A DNA stretch of 64,000 nt from Chloroflexus sp. Y-396-1 (GTDB taxonomy: Bacteria; Chloroflexota; Chloroflexia; Chloroflexales; Chloroflexaceae): NCBI RefSeq assembly GCF_000516515.1, contig NZ_KI911784.1, forward strand, positions 3,820,633 through 3,884,632, read 5' to 3'. A program made the position numbers and the translations under genes. Under the pieces are notes generated by a model, which ran no database searches, was not told the DNA's origin, and saw only the letters and a program-made list of their open reading frames with translations. Of the stretch, positions 28,127 through 37,780 are shown piece after piece. Every line of letters starts with the position of its first letter. Position 1 is the stretch's first letter.

Positions 28127-29365
28127 ATGGATACATTGGCAGGAAAGCGAATTGTGCTTGGGGTATGCGGCAGTATTGCCGCATACAAAGTGGCACAACT
28201 GGCCCGTGATTTGACACTGGCTGGGGCAGTAGTGGATGTGATTCTGACCGAGGCAGCCGAACGCTTTGTCGGTAGGGCAACGTTTCAGGCGTTGACCGGT
28301 CGTCCGGTGTTGACCGATATGTGGAGTTTACCGGAAGATGGGGTAGTTGGTCATGTGAGCCTTGGTATGCATGCCGATATGGTTGTGATCGCACCGGCGA
28401 CTGCCAATACCATTGCCCGTCTGGCTACCGGTCTATGTGATGATCTGCTGACAACGACTGTTTTGGCAACGCGCGCACCGCTCCTCATTGCCCCGGCGAT
28501 GAATCCGGCTATGTACGAGCATCCGGCGACCCAGGCGAATCTGGCAACATTGCGCGCCCGCGGGGCATATGTGCTCGAACCAGAGATCGGACGGATGGCT
28601 GAGCCGGTGAGCGGACGTGGACGTCTCCCTGAACCGGCTGATTTGCTGGCCGAAATACGTGCGTTTCTGGGTCGGCAGGTCGGTCGTTTGCGCGGTCGGC
28701 GGGTGGTGGTCACAGCCGGTGGTACTCGTGAGCCGATTGATCCGGTGCGTTATATCGGGAATCGCTCGTCGGGTCAGATGGGGTATGCGTTAGCAGCTAG
28801 AGCGCGTGATTTGGGGGCGATGGTAACCTTAATAAGTGGGCCAACCGCCTTACCGCCACCGCGAGCAATAACCTTCATTCCAGTTGAGACGGCGCTCGAG
28901 ATGCGTGAGGCAGTGCAGGCGGCCTGCAAGCAGGCTGATATGCTGATTATGAATGCGGCAGTGGCCGATTTTCGGCCAGCTTCTATGTCTGCCGAGAAGA
29001 TAAAGAAACACGATGATGAAGGGATGGTATTGCATCTCGTACAGAATCCTGATGTCGTTGGCGAACTGGCTGGTCGGCGTGACATCTTTAAAGTTGGTTT
29101 TGCCGCCGAAACAAACGATCTGTTGCGTAATGCGCGAAGTAAACTGCAACGCAAAGGGCTGAATGTGATCGTGGCGAATGATGCCGTTGCCAGCATCGGT
29201 CAGCCTGAGATTGCGCTCACGGTGCTTGATGATGCGCGCACAGTAGAATTGCCGCGTCTGCCAAAAGCCGAGGCAGCAGCAGTATTGCTTGATCTCATTG
29301 TGGAACGTTTTGAGCAGTGGCTGAACGTACAGCCGTTGTCTGTCAGAGAGATTGAGGAGCAATGA
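28127..29365 (+). CDS. coaBC: Bifunctional phosphopantothenoylcysteine decarboxylase / phosphopantothenate-cysteine ligase
   Basis: This enzyme catalyses two steps of coenzyme A synthesis. The N-terminal flavoprotein CoaC domain (residues 1-180) has LGVCGSIAAYKVAQLARDL, the Asn of PATANTIARLATG and APAMNPAMYEHPATQ. The C-terminal CoaB domain shows VVTAGGTREPIDPVRYIGNR, SSGQMGYALA, NAAVADFRP and AEKIKKHD. The 412-residue length is typical. The start at 28127 (TTGGCAGGAAAGCG follows shortly) is favoured; an ATG at 28061 in frame would add 22 untypical residues. The end overlaps the HEAT gene by four bases (ATGA). Confidence 0.95.
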   Translation: MDTLAGKRIVLGVCGSIAAYKVAQLARDLTLAGAVVDVILTEAAERFVGRATFQALTGRPVLTDMWSLPEDGVVGHVSLGMHADMVVIAPATANTIARLATGLCDDLLTTTVLATRAPLLIAPAMNPAMYEHPATQANLATLRARGAYVLEPEIGRMAEPVSGRGRLPEPADLLAEIRAFLGRQVGRLRGRRVVVTAGGTREPIDPVRYIGNRSSGQMGYALAARARDLGAMVTLISGPTALPPPRAITFIPVETALEMREAVQAACKQADMLIMNAAVADFRPASMSAEKIKKHDDEGMVLHLVQNPDVVGELAGRRDIFKVGFAAETNDLLRNARSKLQRKGLNVIVANDAVASIGQPEIALTVLDDARTVELPRLPKAEAAAVLLDLIVERFEQWLNVQPLSVREIEEQ

Positions 29366-30414
29366 CGACAGAACCGCAACCAAATCAATCTTCACCTGAA
29401 CCATCGCCGACGTCACGGTCAACACGCCGGTTGACGGCGCCGCAATCGCTACGAGCCGCGCCAAAGGTCCCTACGCAGCAGGTAGCACGCGCCGAGGTGA
29501 ATGATTTGATCGCTGCGTTGGGTGATCCAGGCCATCCGAGTCACGCGGAGGCGGTTGATCGGTTGATCGCTATGGGCGCAGCCGCTGTGCCGGCGTTGTG
29601 TGATGTCGTTGGCCCTGATCAACCCTGGTTAACAGTGTATCGGGCGACTGAAGTGTTAGCCCAAATCGGCGATGGTCGGGCAACCAGACCACTTATCAAT
29701 GCGCTGAAACATCAGAATGCTAATGTGCGCTGGGGAGCAGTACGCGCCTTGACTCAGGTTGGTGATGTTCGTGCGCTGTTGGCGCTTCGCGAGGTAGCTC
29801 GTTCTGATCAGGGCCGTACTAGTTGGGGTGAATCGGTGGCCGATGCGGCCCAAAGTGCTCTGGAGCTGCTCAATCGGCGCAGTATCTGGACCCAAAGCCT
29901 TGAACTGGTGAAACTGGCCGTGGTGAGTGTGATCTTCCTGTTGTCAATGGCTTTGGCCCTCGGGGTGATCGGGGCGTTACGTAACGAGCTTGAACAATTT
30001 GGCCGATATGTACCTGGTCAAACGGAATTACCGACTCTGGTCTTACCAACCCCAAGACCGACGGCTACACCGCGACGACCAACTGCGCCAGCACAACCAA
30101 CAAATCTTCCAGCAGCAACTCAGGCGATTACCGGCACGGCTTTACAGGTCGCGAATGTGCGACCCTTGCCCGGTACTAACAACCAGCCTATCGGACGGAT
30201 TAATGCCGGTGATGAAATTATCTTCCTTGCCCGCACTGCTAACGATCAGTGGTATCTGATCCGACTTGGCGAACGGCGTAGCCCTGATTCATTTATCGCC
30301 AATCCTGATGGAAGCGGTACCGGTTGGGTTAATCGGGCATTGGTTTCACCCCCCGCAGTGGAAGTGCCTGTTCAGGAGCCGTTGCCGCTTACGATCCCAA
30401 CAGCAACTCCGTGA
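29362..30414 (+). CDS. HEAT-repeat, single-span membrane protein with SH3-like C domain
   Basis: A 350-residue protein. Residues 45-170 form HEAT/PBS-lyase-type repeats (RPLINALKHQNANVRWGAVR). A transmembrane helix follows (LVKLAVVSVIFLLSMALAL), then a Pro/Thr-rich stalk near 225-255. The last 95 residues look like an extracellular SH3-like domain (NVRPLPGTNNQPIGRINAGD, then WYLIRLGERR and GTGWVNRALV). The orientation (repeats inside, SH3 outside) is inferred from the single helix. It probably scaffolds or senses the cell surface. It overlaps coaBC and may be co-expressed with it. Confidence 0.75.
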   Translation: MTTEPQPNQSSPEPSPTSRSTRRLTAPQSLRAAPKVPTQQVARAEVNDLIAALGDPGHPSHAEAVDRLIAMGAAAVPALCDVVGPDQPWLTVYRATEVLAQIGDGRATRPLINALKHQNANVRWGAVRALTQVGDVRALLALREVARSDQGRTSWGESVADAAQSALELLNRRSIWTQSLELVKLAVVSVIFLLSMALALGVIGALRNELEQFGRYVPGQTELPTLVLPTPRPTATPRRPTAPAQPTNLPAATQAITGTALQVANVRPLPGTNNQPIGRINAGDEIIFLARTANDQWYLIRLGERRSPDSFIANPDGSGTGWVNRALVSPPAVEVPVQEPLPLTIPTATP

Positions 30415-30546
30415 AGTCACTTATCCATACTCCCGCACCTCTTTTCGTTTATCAGGGAGGAAGGGAACAAAGTGTGTCGAGGGCAAGGTGTTCAGAGGTG
30501 CCCTGAAGAGTTTTTCAGGTGTGTGACCAGGCACGACACGTTGTGA

Positions 30547-32805
30547 GTGGTCATCTCTTATGCCACGCAACAAAATGTAGTACCAGGTTCTACAATCGTG
30601 ATCAAGCATTGCCAATCGGTGATCATTGGATGTATCACGGCGTTGGGCTGGGCCAGCCTTGCCGGGATCGTGATCGTTCTTCTCTACCAGGCGCCGATGC
30701 ACCGGGCATTTGATATTGGCGATAACGATGCCGGAGTCGTGCAGGGTTTTGCAGAACCAGAACGTTTCACCACCTCAGATGGGAGCAGTTTTGATGGATC
30801 GATCAGACGTGTCTTGCCAACGGCAGCGCTGCGTTTACCTCAGGTCGGAACACCGGCTGCGGTAACGATCCGTTGGCTGGCGCCGACGGGAATGCCGGTC
30901 GTAGTGCAGGTCAACGATGAACTGAGCCAACAGTTTGTGGCGCAGGGGCAATGGGAAGAGCAAACTATTGCTCTGACCGGCGGTTGGCGAAAAGCATTTG
31001 ACATCGTTGTACGGATTACGTCGCCGGTAGTGGCAGATCAGATACTGCTTGATCGGATAGAGGTAACGGTCTTGCCACCGGTATGGCCTCACCCGGCACA
31101 ATTGTTGTACGCCGGACTCATTGGCGTCCTGTGCAGGGCCTTGTTTCATAGACGACCACGCTGGCAACCTGTGCTGGTTATTGTCGGTTATGGTGCTGGA
31201 TGGCTCCTGCTCTATCGTAACAGCCATTATCCGCTGATCTATTTGCCGCCGATCAGTGTAGCAGTGTTGGGTGCTGCCACGCTCGTCAGGTATTGGCCGC
31301 TCTTGAGCACACGTTGGCCACAATGGGCCACACCGTGGCTTACCGTTGCTATCGTGGTAATCTGGATGGGCGCTCTGGTACCGGCAATGCAGGCGCATGT
31401 CACACTGGCCCGGCCTGGCGTCGAAAACGATTTTCGGGTCTTTGCAACGCGCGATACGTTATCGGCCATCTTTCAAGCTGATGGTTTTTACAATCTTGGC
31501 TATCCACTCTTGCTTTGGCTGGTACGTCCTTTGACGCACGATAATCCATTTCTGGCCGCACGGTTGATCGCACTGGTTGCCGGAGGTGTCTTAATTGGCG
31601 CCGGTTATTGGCTGGCACGCTGTTTGCTTGCTCCAGCGCCATCATTACTGGCCGCTGGCTTCCTGGCGTTGAGCGGAATGGTGACGCAGTACAGCCTGCT
31701 GATCGGCAGCGATATGCCATTTGCAGCCCTGATGACACTGGCAGTAGCTGTGACGTTGCGAGTCGATACGCGCACGCACGCAGCGATGGTCTTGTTTGGA
31801 GGTTTGCTGGCCGGAGCAGCTTTCCTGATACGTCATCCGGGTTTGATCCTGCTCTTGTGGGGAGGAATCACGCTCTGGTATACTGCCGGTTGGCGAATGG
31901 CAATAGTGTTTGGGACAGGATTTATCCTGGCCGCGTCACCACAACTCACTGTGAATATCCTGCAAACCGGTCAGCCATTGTTCAATCAGCAGGCTAAAAA
32001 TATCTGGCTGGCAGTGTACGCCAATACCGATTGGGGAAGGTGGGACGAAGTACCCAACAGTATTGGTCTGCTCGAAGTGATCGGACGTGATCCGCTGCGT
32101 TTTTTGTTTAATTGGGTGCGAAATGTAATCGGTTTCATCGGCGCCGGTGCAGAGGACGTAAGTGAGTTTGGCCGCGCCGATCAATTGCGCTTACTCGGTT
32201 GGCCGGTCAACTGGCTGGCAATTGGGGGATTGGTGATAGCAAGCTGGCTGGCGTGGTACAGACGCGCCGATAGACGCTGGTTGGCCCTGACTGGCCTGAT
32301 CGGCGTGTATGTAGCGGTGATTGCTACTGCGTTTATTCTGCCCCGTTTCTTCTTGCCTCTCGCACCGTTGTATGCGGTTGCTGCCGCGTGGGCAATGCAG
32401 CAGCTTTGGAAGAGTCAGCGCCAATTGCTGATTGCAACGCTGATTGTCGGCGTCGTCCTGAGTGTCGGGCCAGGCGCGGCGGTACAGGCTGTGTTGTCTG
32501 CACAGCCAGCGGATGAGGTGGCTGCTGTGGCGTTGGTACGACGATCGTTACCAGAATATGGTGTGAACGTCGTAGCCGCAATTCCCGACCGTTTGCCACT
32601 GGCAAAGTATTCGGCAATTGCCCATCTGATCAGGTTTCGTGTACCGGTGACGGTTACTGCCGAGGAATTACGGGAAATAGGTGCCGATTATCTGCTTTGG
32701 GATCAGGCTCAAGGTACACCACCGATACCCGAATCAGAGCAACATCGGATTGGTGAAGGTCGCTTTGTCCTGTACGCGATGAGGGGCGTAAGAGGAGAGG
32801 AGTGA
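30547..32805 (+). CDS. Large polytopic glycosyltransferase (GT39/ArnT-like)
   Basis: A 752-residue membrane protein. An N-terminal helix (GCITALGWASLAGIVIVLLY) precedes a beta-rich extracytoplasmic domain of about 150 residues. About a dozen hydrophobic helices follow. FYNLGYPLLLWLVRPLTHDN and RHPGLILLLWGGITLWYTA resemble GT39-superfamily sequences that use polyprenyl-linked sugars. LPRFFLPLAPLYAVAAAWAM matches the last helices, after which a soluble tail ends the protein. The start is uncertain; GTG 30547 is the earliest. It belongs with the two GT39-like genes around it. Confidence 0.72.
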   Translation: MVISYATQQNVVPGSTIVIKHCQSVIIGCITALGWASLAGIVIVLLYQAPMHRAFDIGDNDAGVVQGFAEPERFTTSDGSSFDGSIRRVLPTAALRLPQVGTPAAVTIRWLAPTGMPVVVQVNDELSQQFVAQGQWEEQTIALTGGWRKAFDIVVRITSPVVADQILLDRIEVTVLPPVWPHPAQLLYAGLIGVLCRALFHRRPRWQPVLVIVGYGAGWLLLYRNSHYPLIYLPPISVAVLGAATLVRYWPLLSTRWPQWATPWLTVAIVVIWMGALVPAMQAHVTLARPGVENDFRVFATRDTLSAIFQADGFYNLGYPLLLWLVRPLTHDNPFLAARLIALVAGGVLIGAGYWLARCLLAPAPSLLAAGFLALSGMVTQYSLLIGSDMPFAALMTLAVAVTLRVDTRTHAAMVLFGGLLAGAAFLIRHPGLILLLWGGITLWYTAGWRMAIVFGTGFILAASPQLTVNILQTGQPLFNQQAKNIWLAVYANTDWGRWDEVPNSIGLLEVIGRDPLRFLFNWVRNVIGFIGAGAEDVSEFGRADQLRLLGWPVNWLAIGGLVIASWLAWYRRADRRWLALTGLIGVYVAVIATAFILPRFFLPLAPLYAVAAAWAMQQLWKSQRQLLIATLIVGVVLSVGPGAAVQAVLSAQPADEVAAVALVRRSLPEYGVNVVAAIPDRLPLAKYSAIAHLIRFRVPVTVTAEELREIGADYLLWDQAQGTPPIPESEQHRIGEGRFVLYAMRGVRGEE

Positions 32806-32920
32806 TAGGAGCAGATTTCATTACGTCTGGTATAGTTAGAACGGCACGTGAGAGCAGCAAGCCTGTGCAGTTGTGGCATTTGGATGTAGTGCAGGTTAGG
32901 CAGCTATCACCCTTGTAGAG

Positions 32921-35101
32921 ATGCGTCTGCTGAATCCAGATTTAGGAGAGCGAGCAGCACAAATGCTATCTTCGTCCGTTGAGAAAGCAACAATTGCCGA
33001 AACACCTTATCAAAAGTCGCAATCGCGAACGCTTGCACGACCACTGCTCTGGGTAGGTATCCTCATCGTAATGGGGTTGATCTTGCGCCTCTGGTTTCTG
33101 GCAATTAACCAGATCGATCCACGCTTTTCGGCAGCCGATGATGGCGACTATTATCTGCGAGCACTGCAATTTGCAGTCACCGGCGAGTATCAAGATAACT
33201 CCTGGCTGATCCGACCACCGGGACACATCTTCTTCTTCGCAGCAATGCTACGGATTGGGTTGTGGTTTGGTGATCCGGCAATCGGTATCACGCTCATCCG
33301 GGCAGTGCAGATCGGCCTATCACTGGCGTTGATCCCGCTCGGCTACGACCTGGCACGACGGCTCTTTCATCCGCGGGCCGGTCTGATCTTCGCGGTGGTG
33401 CTGGCCATCTGGATGCCGCTAGTCGAGTTACCCATTCTCATTCTCAGTGAGCCACTGTTTTTCTTTATGCTCTTTCTACACGTGTGGTTCCTGGTTCGCT
33501 GGCGTGATGAGCATCGTAGTGGTTGGTTGATTGGCGCCGGAATCACGCTGGCAATCGCCGCTCTCGCCCGCTCGCCCGGTCTGTACGGTGCATTGTTCGC
33601 CATGATCTTCATCGTGACCCAGGTGTGGATGTCTGATCGTCAACGCTGGGGGCAGCGGCTAATGGTGGCGTTGCTGGCGTTTCTCCTGCCTTTTGTGCTG
33701 ACGATAGCGCCCTGGACGATTCGCAATTATCTGGTCTATCGCGACATTATTCTGATTGACACCTTAGGGCCGGTTAATCTGTGGATCGCGATGAGCGATG
33801 CCGTCCATGAAGGTCGTGGTGAGGGTGAGGCGAAGGCGATCCTTATGGCGCTGCCACAGGCAGAACGGCAACGATTTGTTAGTAGTGAACTGCGCCGGAT
33901 TGTTCAGACTGAACCCTGGCGGCTAATCCGTAATCTCTGGCCCCATTTTCAGCATATCTGGAAGGCACAGTTTATCGAAGACTTTTTTGTCAAATCTAGC
34001 TTTTTTACCCGACCTTTACGAGATGTTTGGCCACTTGGTCTGGTGGGCGATCTGATCTGGATTATCTTCACGCTGGCAGCACCCTTCACGCTTTTCGGGC
34101 GCTGGCACGAGGGTCCGATACGATTGCTGGCCTGGGGCTGGATCGGCTATACGTGTCTGATGGTGATGTTGATCCATGTCGAGCCGCGCTACCTGCTGCC
34201 GGTCTGGCTATGGATGGCGTTGTACGGTACAGCAGCATTAGCCCAGATCGGTCGGCAGCGCTGGCGATTCGATTGGGTTGCAATGGGATCGCTTACCATC
34301 AGTCTAGGACTGGTGTATCTCATTTTCAGTTACCGCGATTACCCGGCAATTCTTCGGGCAGGGATTGCGCGTGAGCAAGCGTGGTCTGCGGCAGTAACTG
34401 CGCTTGAGCGCAATGATGTACAGGCTGCCGAGCAGGCATACCGTCAGATGTTGGCTGCCGATCCAGATTTTGCCGATGGTCAGGCAGAATTTGCGCGCTG
34501 GTTACTCGCACAACAGCGTTATGATGAAGCTTGGCAGGTGATTGGAACTTATCCTACCCATCGCGGCAACCTCGTGCGTGGTGCGTTGGCGCGTGCGCAA
34601 GGCGATACAGCAACCGCCATTGCCTATCTGCGCGATACTGAAGAGCGAGCCGGTGAGGATGTGCAACGGCTGGCATTCTATTGGTTGTCACCGGCGCCGA
34701 CAACGACACTCACGGTAGGTACCGATCTCGATCTTGGCTATCTGTATGGATTTTCATTCGGTGAACGCGCCGGCGGTGAACCGTTTCGCTGGTTGCAGGG
34801 CAACGGCGAGGTTCGATTGCCGCTACCGACACCTTTACGTGGCAATGAAACACTGGCTCTGCGTATGACCGCGCCGCAACCGACAACGCTCAGTGTTACA
34901 ATAGGCCGACTGCAATATGCGGTCAACGTTGCACCAGGTGGCTGGCGAGTGTATCATCTGCCAATACCAACCGAGATGCGCGGTGGGCAAGAGGTACGGA
35001 TCGCACTCAAAGCGCCGACTTTCTTGCCCTATCAGCATTTTGCCGGAAATACCGATGCACGTCCGTTAAGTGTTATGGTACAGCGTATATCAATTCGGTA
35101 A
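32921..35101 (+). CDS. GT39-like glycosyltransferase with C-terminal TPR-like region
   Basis: A 726-residue protein. The first acidic loop, INQIDPRFSAADDGDYYLRA, and WLIRPPGHIFFFAAML match the catalytic side of GT39/ArnT enzymes. LTIAPWTIRNYLVYRDIILI is shared in form with the gene at 24541. After about 11 helices the chain becomes soluble: residues 490-590 look like TPR repeats (ALERNDVQAAEQAYRQMLAA, then FARWLLAQQRYDEAWQVI), followed by a beta domain. ATG 32963 is a possible later start, preceded by TAGGAGAG. It is followed six bases on by a GT2 gene. Confidence 0.78.
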   Translation: MRLLNPDLGERAAQMLSSSVEKATIAETPYQKSQSRTLARPLLWVGILIVMGLILRLWFLAINQIDPRFSAADDGDYYLRALQFAVTGEYQDNSWLIRPPGHIFFFAAMLRIGLWFGDPAIGITLIRAVQIGLSLALIPLGYDLARRLFHPRAGLIFAVVLAIWMPLVELPILILSEPLFFFMLFLHVWFLVRWRDEHRSGWLIGAGITLAIAALARSPGLYGALFAMIFIVTQVWMSDRQRWGQRLMVALLAFLLPFVLTIAPWTIRNYLVYRDIILIDTLGPVNLWIAMSDAVHEGRGEGEAKAILMALPQAERQRFVSSELRRIVQTEPWRLIRNLWPHFQHIWKAQFIEDFFVKSSFFTRPLRDVWPLGLVGDLIWIIFTLAAPFTLFGRWHEGPIRLLAWGWIGYTCLMVMLIHVEPRYLLPVWLWMALYGTAALAQIGRQRWRFDWVAMGSLTISLGLVYLIFSYRDYPAILRAGIAREQAWSAAVTALERNDVQAAEQAYRQMLAADPDFADGQAEFARWLLAQQRYDEAWQVIGTYPTHRGNLVRGALARAQGDTATAIAYLRDTEERAGEDVQRLAFYWLSPAPTTTLTVGTDLDLGYLYGFSFGERAGGEPFRWLQGNGEVRLPLPTPLRGNETLALRMTAPQPTTLSVTIGRLQYAVNVAPGGWRVYHLPIPTEMRGGQEVRIALKAPTFLPYQHFAGNTDARPLSVMVQRISIR

Positions 35102-35107
35102 ATCGTC

Positions 35108-36052
35108 ATGCAACAGGTAGATACAACAGCAACGGCCATGAATGTTGCTACGCCGGAGTACCCCTTTACGGTAAGTGTTGTGATACCGGCGTACAATGAG
35201 GCCCACGGCATTGCCCAAGTCATTGAGCGGATCCGGACGGTATTACCCCATGCCGAAATCGTCGTTGTTGATGATTGCTCACAAGATGAAACAGCGCATG
35301 TTGCCCGGGCTGCCGGCGCACGAGTCATTCGTCATCCGATCAATCGTGGCAATGGCGCAGCGGTGAAGACTGGGATTCGGCGTGCTCACGGTGAGGTGGT
35401 TCTCTTGATGGATGCCGATGGACAGATGGATCCGCGCTTTATTCCCGATCTGCTGGCGGGGATTGCCGCTGGCTATGATATGGTTGTTGGGGCACGTACC
35501 CGTGAGACTCAAGGCGATTCGTTCGTGCGCAGATGGGGCAATCGCGCTCTCGACATGCTTGGCAGTTACCTGGTCGAAACCGAAGTACGTGATCTGACCA
35601 GCGGGTACCGGGCGATACGCCGCGAAGTGATTATGGAATTCATTAATCTGCTGCCGAATCGCTATTCTTACCCCACGACTAGTACGCTGGCGCTGCTCAA
35701 AGCTGGTTACAACGTTGGTTATGTTCCAGTTACTGCTCAGCGCCGACAGGGTGGTCGCAGTGGTCAGAAACTCTTACGCAATGGCATCAGATTTGGGCTC
35801 ATTATCTTGCGTATTGTCTCACTCTTTGCTCCGCTTCGTGTCTACCTGCCGGTTGCGCTGTTGATGCAGGTATTAGCCTTGATGTCGTTTTTGATTAGCT
35901 TTTTCATCACCGATCCATTTCGTTTTCACATCCCCAATTCGGCAGTCGGCTTATTTGTCGGTAGCATTATCATCTTTATGTTTGGTTTGAACGCCGAACA
36001 AGTGGCGGCACTCCGGTTTCAGCGTCCATTTCGCGACCACGAGGAGGGATAA
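35108..36052 (+). CDS. GT2 polyprenyl-phosphate glycosyltransferase (dolichol-P-mannose synthase-like)
   Basis: A 314-residue family 2 glycosyltransferase. VSVVIPAYNEAHGIAQVIER, VVVDDCSQDET, NRGNGAAVKTGIRRA and the DxD segment LLMDADGQMDP fit DPM1/DpgS enzymes that load sugars onto polyprenyl phosphate. GYRAIRREVI follows. Two C-terminal hydrophobic segments anchor it in the membrane. Such an enzyme would supply lipid-linked donors for the GT39-like proteins next to it, and the flippase-like gene comes eight bases later, so the set is a plausible functional unit. Confidence 0.9.
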   Translation: MQQVDTTATAMNVATPEYPFTVSVVIPAYNEAHGIAQVIERIRTVLPHAEIVVVDDCSQDETAHVARAAGARVIRHPINRGNGAAVKTGIRRAHGEVVLLMDADGQMDPRFIPDLLAGIAAGYDMVVGARTRETQGDSFVRRWGNRALDMLGSYLVETEVRDLTSGYRAIRREVIMEFINLLPNRYSYPTTSTLALLKAGYNVGYVPVTAQRRQGGRSGQKLLRNGIRFGLIILRIVSLFAPLRVYLPVALLMQVLALMSFLISFFITDPFRFHIPNSAVGLFVGSIIIFMFGLNAEQVAALRFQRPFRDHEEG

Positions 36053-36059
36053 GAATCGT

Positions 36060-37019
36060 ATGCGTCCGCTCGTCTCGTGGTTGCTGCGACTGATTGGTCC
36101 GGCGCTCTTGCTGGTGTTTATTGCTACCAGCGATTTGCGTTTACTGTGGGACATTATTCGCTCGGCTGAGCTAGCGCCGATTATCTGGTCTCTAGCGTTG
36201 TTTCCACCGTTCATCATCATCAAATCCTGGCGCTGGATTCAGATTATGCGGGGGATGCAACTCGATCTTGATCTGCCGACGGCCTGTGCGCTCTATACGG
36301 TTGGCCTGTTCTATGGCACGGTGACACCGGGACAGGCTGGTGATCTGTTGAAGGCCGTGTACCTGCGTGAACGAGGATTACCGACAGCGCCAGCGTTGCT
36401 GTCAGTGGTACTTGATCGGCTCTGTGACCTGATCATTATGGCTGCTTTGGGGGCAATCGGTGTGTTTGCGCTCGGTCGCCTCTTGCCGAGCCGTGAACTG
36501 CAACAGGCGATTGTTATCGTAACCGGCACCGGGCTTGGGCTGATGACCGTCTTGTTAGCTGCTCGTAAACCGCGCTCGTGGCTATTGACGACGCTTTTAC
36601 CACGATTGGCGCCACGCTTGCGTACTCATCTTGATCGCTGGAATGAACAGATGCACAGTCTGACACTGACGACCGGCTTGATCGGCATTGTAGGCGGCGC
36701 GACGCTCATCTCGGCCAGTTTTACCTTTCTGCGCATCTGGTTGCTCTTCCTTGCCCTTGATTTAAGTGCGGTGCCGTTGTTGGTTGTCGTTGGGGCGACG
36801 GCACTGATCTCGGTCTTACAGGTATTACCTATCTCAATTGGCGGTGTGGGCATTCGCGATGTGGTGTTATTCGCGATACTCTCTGCCTATGGCTACACCC
36901 AGGAACAAGCGCTCACTCTTTCGGTACTGTTTCTGTTGATTAATATCGAACACCTGCTTATTGGGTTTATCGTTTCGTTTTGGTTTCCGCTTGGGCGCAG
37001 TGGTACAATATCTTTATGA
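36060..37019 (+). CDS. Flippase-like membrane protein (lysylphosphatidylglycerol synthase TM / UPF0104 family)
   Basis: A 319-residue protein with about eight transmembrane helices. LYTVGLFYGTVTPGQAGDLL, VVLDRLCDLI and VLPISIGGVGIRDVVLF are landmarks of this family, found in the membrane half of MprF and in AglD-like proteins tied to lipid-linked sugar handling. Its tight placement after the GT2 gene suggests a role in handling or flipping polyprenyl-linked sugars; that is an inference. The stop overlaps the next ATG by four bases. Confidence 0.87.
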   Translation: MRPLVSWLLRLIGPALLLVFIATSDLRLLWDIIRSAELAPIIWSLALFPPFIIIKSWRWIQIMRGMQLDLDLPTACALYTVGLFYGTVTPGQAGDLLKAVYLRERGLPTAPALLSVVLDRLCDLIIMAALGAIGVFALGRLLPSRELQQAIVIVTGTGLGLMTVLLAARKPRSWLLTTLLPRLAPRLRTHLDRWNEQMHSLTLTTGLIGIVGGATLISASFTFLRIWLLFLALDLSAVPLLVVVGATALISVLQVLPISIGGVGIRDVVLFAILSAYGYTQEQALTLSVLFLLINIEHLLIGFIVSFWFPLGRSGTISL

Positions 37020-37780
37020 CGTACAATCGCTACGCTGCCGTGTATGATGGGAGCGGTCAGATACGGTTTGCACTGCTGACTGCCATCTATTTAGAGGAGG
37101 TATTGCAGCGTCACCCCGTATCAGGGCGGCGGGTACTGGATATTGCCTGCGGCACCGGTACACTGTTAGCAATTCTGGCTGAACGAGGTTGGGAGGTAAC
37201 AGGGCTTGACGCCTCGGCAGCAATGCTGGCACAGGCTGCGGCCAAACTGGCTGCTGTTCCAACCCGCGTAGAGCTGTGGCAGGGAGACATGCGCGATCTG
37301 GCAGGATTGCTGCCGGCCAATACGTTTGATCTGGTGACATGTACTTACGATAGTCTTAACTATTTGATCGGAAGCAACGATCTGGCAGCCTGTCTGCGCG
37401 GTGTAGCACGAGTATTGAGGGCGGGTGGTTTGTTTGTTGCCGATATGAATACCCGCCACTTTCTGGCTTATGATTGGGGAGAATGTGCGTTTAGTGAACA
37501 ACCATCGTATATTCAGGTTGAACGAACCTTCTTCGACCCGTCCGGTGATGTTTCAACAATGTGGCTGACCGGTTTCATCGGCAACGATCACGAAGGATAT
37601 GAACGTTTCGATGAATTGCATATCGAGCGTGCATACCCGCTAGAGCTAGTTGCTGCATTGATTGAAGCTGCCGGGTTGCAGATCGAAGGATGTTACGACG
37701 GATTTACCTTTCAACCACCGACTACAACAACTCAGCGTATTTGCTGGGTTGCCCGTAAACCACTATGCCAAAACTGCTGA
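37016..37780 (+). CDS. Class I SAM-dependent methyltransferase
   Basis: A 254-residue Rossmann-type methyltransferase. VLDIACGTGTLLAILAERG is the SAM-binding motif I, VTGLDASAAMLAQA motif II, and FDLVTCTYDSLNYL motif IV. The start at 37016 forms an ATGA overlap with the flippase gene; an earlier ATG in frame would reach into that gene. The C-terminal beta region resembles small-molecule methyltransferases. The substrate is unknown. The asparaginase-like gene overlaps its end by 16 bases. Confidence 0.85.
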   Translation: MTYNRYAAVYDGSGQIRFALLTAIYLEEVLQRHPVSGRRVLDIACGTGTLLAILAERGWEVTGLDASAAMLAQAAAKLAAVPTRVELWQGDMRDLAGLLPANTFDLVTCTYDSLNYLIGSNDLAACLRGVARVLRAGGLFVADMNTRHFLAYDWGECAFSEQPSYIQVERTFFDPSGDVSTMWLTGFIGNDHEGYERFDELHIERAYPLELVAALIEAAGLQIEGCYDGFTFQPPTTTTQRICWVARKPLCQNC